From Sipunculus nudus (Eukaryota; Annelida; Sipuncula; Golfingiida; Sipunculidae), in assembly GCA_026874595.1 (NCBI GenBank), contig CM049320.1, positions 42,418,714 through 42,482,713 of the forward strand: 64,000 bases of DNA. Direction: 5' to 3'. The translations under genes and the position numbers were made by a program. The notes beneath the pieces are model-generated. The model did not search any database and was not told the DNA's origin. It saw only the letters and a list, made by a program, of their open reading frames with translations. Below are positions 61,401 to 64,000 of the stretch, in pieces (position 1 is the stretch's first letter; each line of letters opens with the position of its first letter).

Positions 61401-61942
61401 ATCTTTAAATACGCCAAACAACCCATCAAGTTTGGTATCAACTGAAAGTACTATGCACTGGTAGTCACATGGTATAAAAATTAGAGTGGCATAAGTGAGC
61501 GTTTTAGAGCAGTCAGATAGGACTATTATTCATTTTTTTAATTTCTCTTGGATATTAAAGTGTTATATATTGTAAAATACACTAAACAACCCATAAAATT
61601 TTGGTATCAACGGAAAGTACTTTTTACTGGTATTCACATGGTATGAATTGTAGAGTGGCACAAGTGACCGTTTTAGAGCAGTCAAATGCGACTATTATTC
61701 ATTTATTTTTAATTTCGCATGAATTTTAAAGTATTATATATCTTAAAATACGCCAAAGAACCCATCAAGTTTGTTATCAACGGAAAGTACTTTTTACTGA
61801 TATTCACATGGGATAAACTTTAGAGTGGCACAAGTGACCGTTTTAGAGCAGTCAAATGCGACTATTATTAAATTTTTTTTTAATTTAGCGTGAATTTTAA
61901 AGTGTTTTATATCTTAAAATACGCCAAAGAACCCATCCAGTT
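58428..61942 (+). repeat. 3.5-kb higher-order repeat, copy 2
   Basis: Joined to copy 1 at 58425-58430, where CCCATCC runs straight into TAAGAGTGGCAC. About 75 bp of a monomer is missing, so the duplication was not made by an in-register exchange. Confidence 0.9.
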
Positions 61943-63213
61943 TGGTATCAACGGAAAGTACTTTGCACTGGTAGTCACATGGTATAAAAATCAGAGTGGC
62001 ACAAGTGAGCGTTTTAGAGCAGCCTGATACGACTATTATTCATTTTTTTTAATTTCCCGTGGATTTTAAAGTGTTATATATTTAAAAACGCTTAACAACC
62101 CATCAAGTTTGGTATCAACGGAAAGTAATTTTCACTGGTAGTCACATGGTATATAAATTAGAGTGGCACAAGTGAGCGTTTTAGAGCAGGCGGATACGAC
62201 TAATATTCAATTTTTTTTCAATTTCTCGTTGATTTTCAAGTGTTATATATATTTAAATACGCTTAACAACCCATCAAGTTTGGTATCAACGGAAAGTACT
62301 TTTCACTGGTGGTCCCATGGTATATAAATTAGAGTGGCACAAGTGAGCGTTTTAGAGCAGTCAGATACGACTATTATTCATTTTTTTAATTTCTCTTGGA
62401 TTTAAAAGTGTTATATATCTTTAAATACGCTAAACAACCCATCATGTTTGGTATCAACGGAAAGTACTTTTCACTGGTAGTCCCATGGTATAAAAATCAG
62501 AGTGGCACAAGTGACCATTTTAGAGCAGCCTGATATGACTATCATTCATTTTTTTTAATTTCTCTTGGATATTAAAGTGTTATATATTGTAAAATAAGCT
62601 AAACAACCCATCAAGTTTGGTATCAACGGAAAGTACTTTTCATTGGTAGTCACATGGTATAAAAATCAGAGTGGCACAAGTGAGCGTTTTAGAGCAGTCA
62701 GATACGACTATTATTCATTTTTTTAATTTCTCTTGGATTTTAAAGTGTTATATATTTTAAAATACGCTAAAAAACCCATCAAGTTTGGTATCAACGGAAA
62801 GTACTTTTCACTGGTAGTCCCATGGTATAAAAATTAGAGTGGCACAAGTGAGCGTTTTAGAGCAGTCAGATACGACTATCATCATTTTTTTTAATTTCTC
62901 TTGGATTTTAAAGTGTTATATATTTTAAAATACGCTAAACAACCCATCAAGTTTGGTATCAACGGAAAGTATTTTCATTGGTAGTCACATGGTATAAAAA
63001 TTAGAGTGGCACAATTGAGCGTTTTAGAGCAGTCAGATACGACTATTATTCATTTTTTTTAATTTCTCTTGGAATTTAAAGTGTTATATATTTTAAAATA
63101 CGCTAAACAGCCCATCAAGTTTGGTATCAACGGAAAGTACTTTTCACTGGTAGTCCAGAGGTATAAAAATTAGAGTGGCACAAGTGACCGTTTTAGAGCA
63201 GGCTAATACGACT

Positions 63214-64000
63214 TCAAAATCCAAGAGAAATTAAAAAAATGAATAATAGTCGTATCTGACTGCTCTAAAACGGTCACTTGTGCCACTCTAATTTATATAC
63301 CATGGGACTACCAGTGCAAAGTACTTTCAGTTGATACCAAACTTGATGGGTTCTTTAGCGGATCTAACATTTTATGACCATTTAAAATTCACGCTAAATT
63401 AAAAATTTTAATAATAGTCGTATTTGACTGCTCTAAAACGGTCACTTGTGCCACTCTAATTTTTATACCATATAACTACCAGTAAAAAGTACTTTCCGTT
63501 GATACCAAACTTGATGGGTTGTTTAGCGTATTTAAAGATATATAACACTTTTAAATCCAATAGAAATTAAAAAAATGAATAATAGTCGCATTTGACTGCT
63601 CTAAAACGGTCACTTGTGCCACTCTACAATTCATACCATGTAAATACCAGTAAAAAGTACTTTCCGTTGATACCAAACTTGATGGGTTCTTTAGCGTATT
63701 TAAAGATATAAAACACTTTAAAATTCACGCTAAATTAAAAAAAAAAATGTTGATACCAAACTGGATGGGTTCTTTGGCGTATTTTAAGATATAAAACACT
63801 TTAAAATTCACGCTAAATTAAAAAAAAATTGAATAATAGTCGCATTTGATTGCTCTAAAACGGTCACTTGTGCCACTCTGAAATTTATCCCATGTGAATA
63901 CCAGTAAAAAGTACTTTCCGTTGATAACAAACTTGATGGGTTGTTTAGCGTATTTAAATATATATAACACTTTAAAATCAACGCGAAATTTAAAAAAAAA
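63214..64000 (-). repeat. Same satellite in inverted orientation
   Basis: From 63248 the monomers read as the reverse complement (CTCTAAAACGGTCACTTGTG, ATACCAAACTTGATGGGTT) to the window end, about 4.5 monomers. One is cut short at 63747, where an A-run meets GTTGATACCAAAC. The array continues out of the window. Confidence 0.95.

Larger units (their letters stand above)
53089..63213 (+). repeat. ~170-bp satellite array, about 59 monomers
   Basis: AACCCATCAAGTTTGGTATC recurs at 169-171 bp steps from 53151 (53322, 53491, 53661, 53832 ...) to about 63109. Constant blocks are ACATGGTATGAATTTTAGAG, GTGGCACAAGTGA(G/C)CG, TTTTAGAGCAGTCA and TACGACTATTATTCA. Many monomers have TTTAGCGTGAATTTTAAAG, others TTTCTCTTGGATTTAAAAG in the same place. 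AT-rich and non-coding. Some bivalve satellites have a similar length, but I cannot show homology. Confidence 0.97.

Noticed and set aside
57751-61464. Identical 66-codon open frames at 57751-57951 and 61264-61464
   Set aside because: They lie in the satellite and are identical because of the 3.5-kb duplication, not because of protein conservation.
53089-63213. CRISPR array
   Set aside because: Repeat and spacer are not distinguishable: the whole 170-bp unit recurs, in an AT-rich animal sequence without cas genes.
53089-63213. Identity with a named bivalve satellite of 160-170 bp
   Set aside because: Only length agrees. I cannot recall or compare the sequences, so no name is given.

Overview
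The window is animal nuclear DNA, AT-rich and dominated by repeats. The one recognisable gene has a metazoan exon-intron structure with GT-AG introns. The repeats (minisatellite-cored elements with terminal hairpins, hAT and TA-target MITEs, a DIRS-like relic, a ~170-bp satellite) resemble those of marine molluscs, most likely a bivalve. That placement is inference from repeat style and gene similarity; no rRNA, mitochondrial or species marker is present.

Gene content: a complete six-exon coding sequence for an SLC35E2-type nucleotide-sugar/triose-phosphate transporter family protein lies on the minus strand (30607 down to 20865, 453 codons). It is preceded by a 5' UTR exon segment whose own splice acceptor is at 30661-30662. 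The first exon and promoter were not found. No second intact gene was recognised. A GC-richer open frame at 52837-53046 on the minus strand could be an orphan exon.

Layout: 1-2170 unique AT-rich DNA; 2179-5420 hAT MITE plus fragments of minisatellite-bearing elements (families A, C, B); 5424-7160 little; 7164-13015 a dense nest of insertions, including a 2.1-kb TIR element with a 9-bp target duplication that carries its own hAT MITE; 13110-15294 family A array; 15295-20864 mostly unique DNA downstream of the gene; 20865-30660 the gene, whose 5.1-kb first intron is full of repeats; 30809-31520 a complete family A element; 32808-35028 a decayed DIRS-like YR retroelement; 36887-44297 family C and A elements, hAT and MITE insertions; 45740-49672 three TIR elements; 49673-52836 mostly unique DNA; 53089-64000 a satellite array that reverses orientation near 63213.

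Most interesting: (1) three sequence-unrelated repeat families share one architecture, namely a short 5' tag, a 5' palindrome, a motif complementary to the 3' hairpin, a core with tandem repeats (shown for A-C), a 3' hairpin and an A-run. This fits non-autonomous Helitron/Helentron-type elements. (2) A 12-bp palindrome, GGTGGCGCCACC, occurs 11 times inside otherwise different tandem units. (3) The DIRS-like relic keeps an internal region complementary to its joined termini. (4) The satellite shows nested 170-bp, ~507-bp and ~3.5-kb periodicity and a head-to-head inversion.
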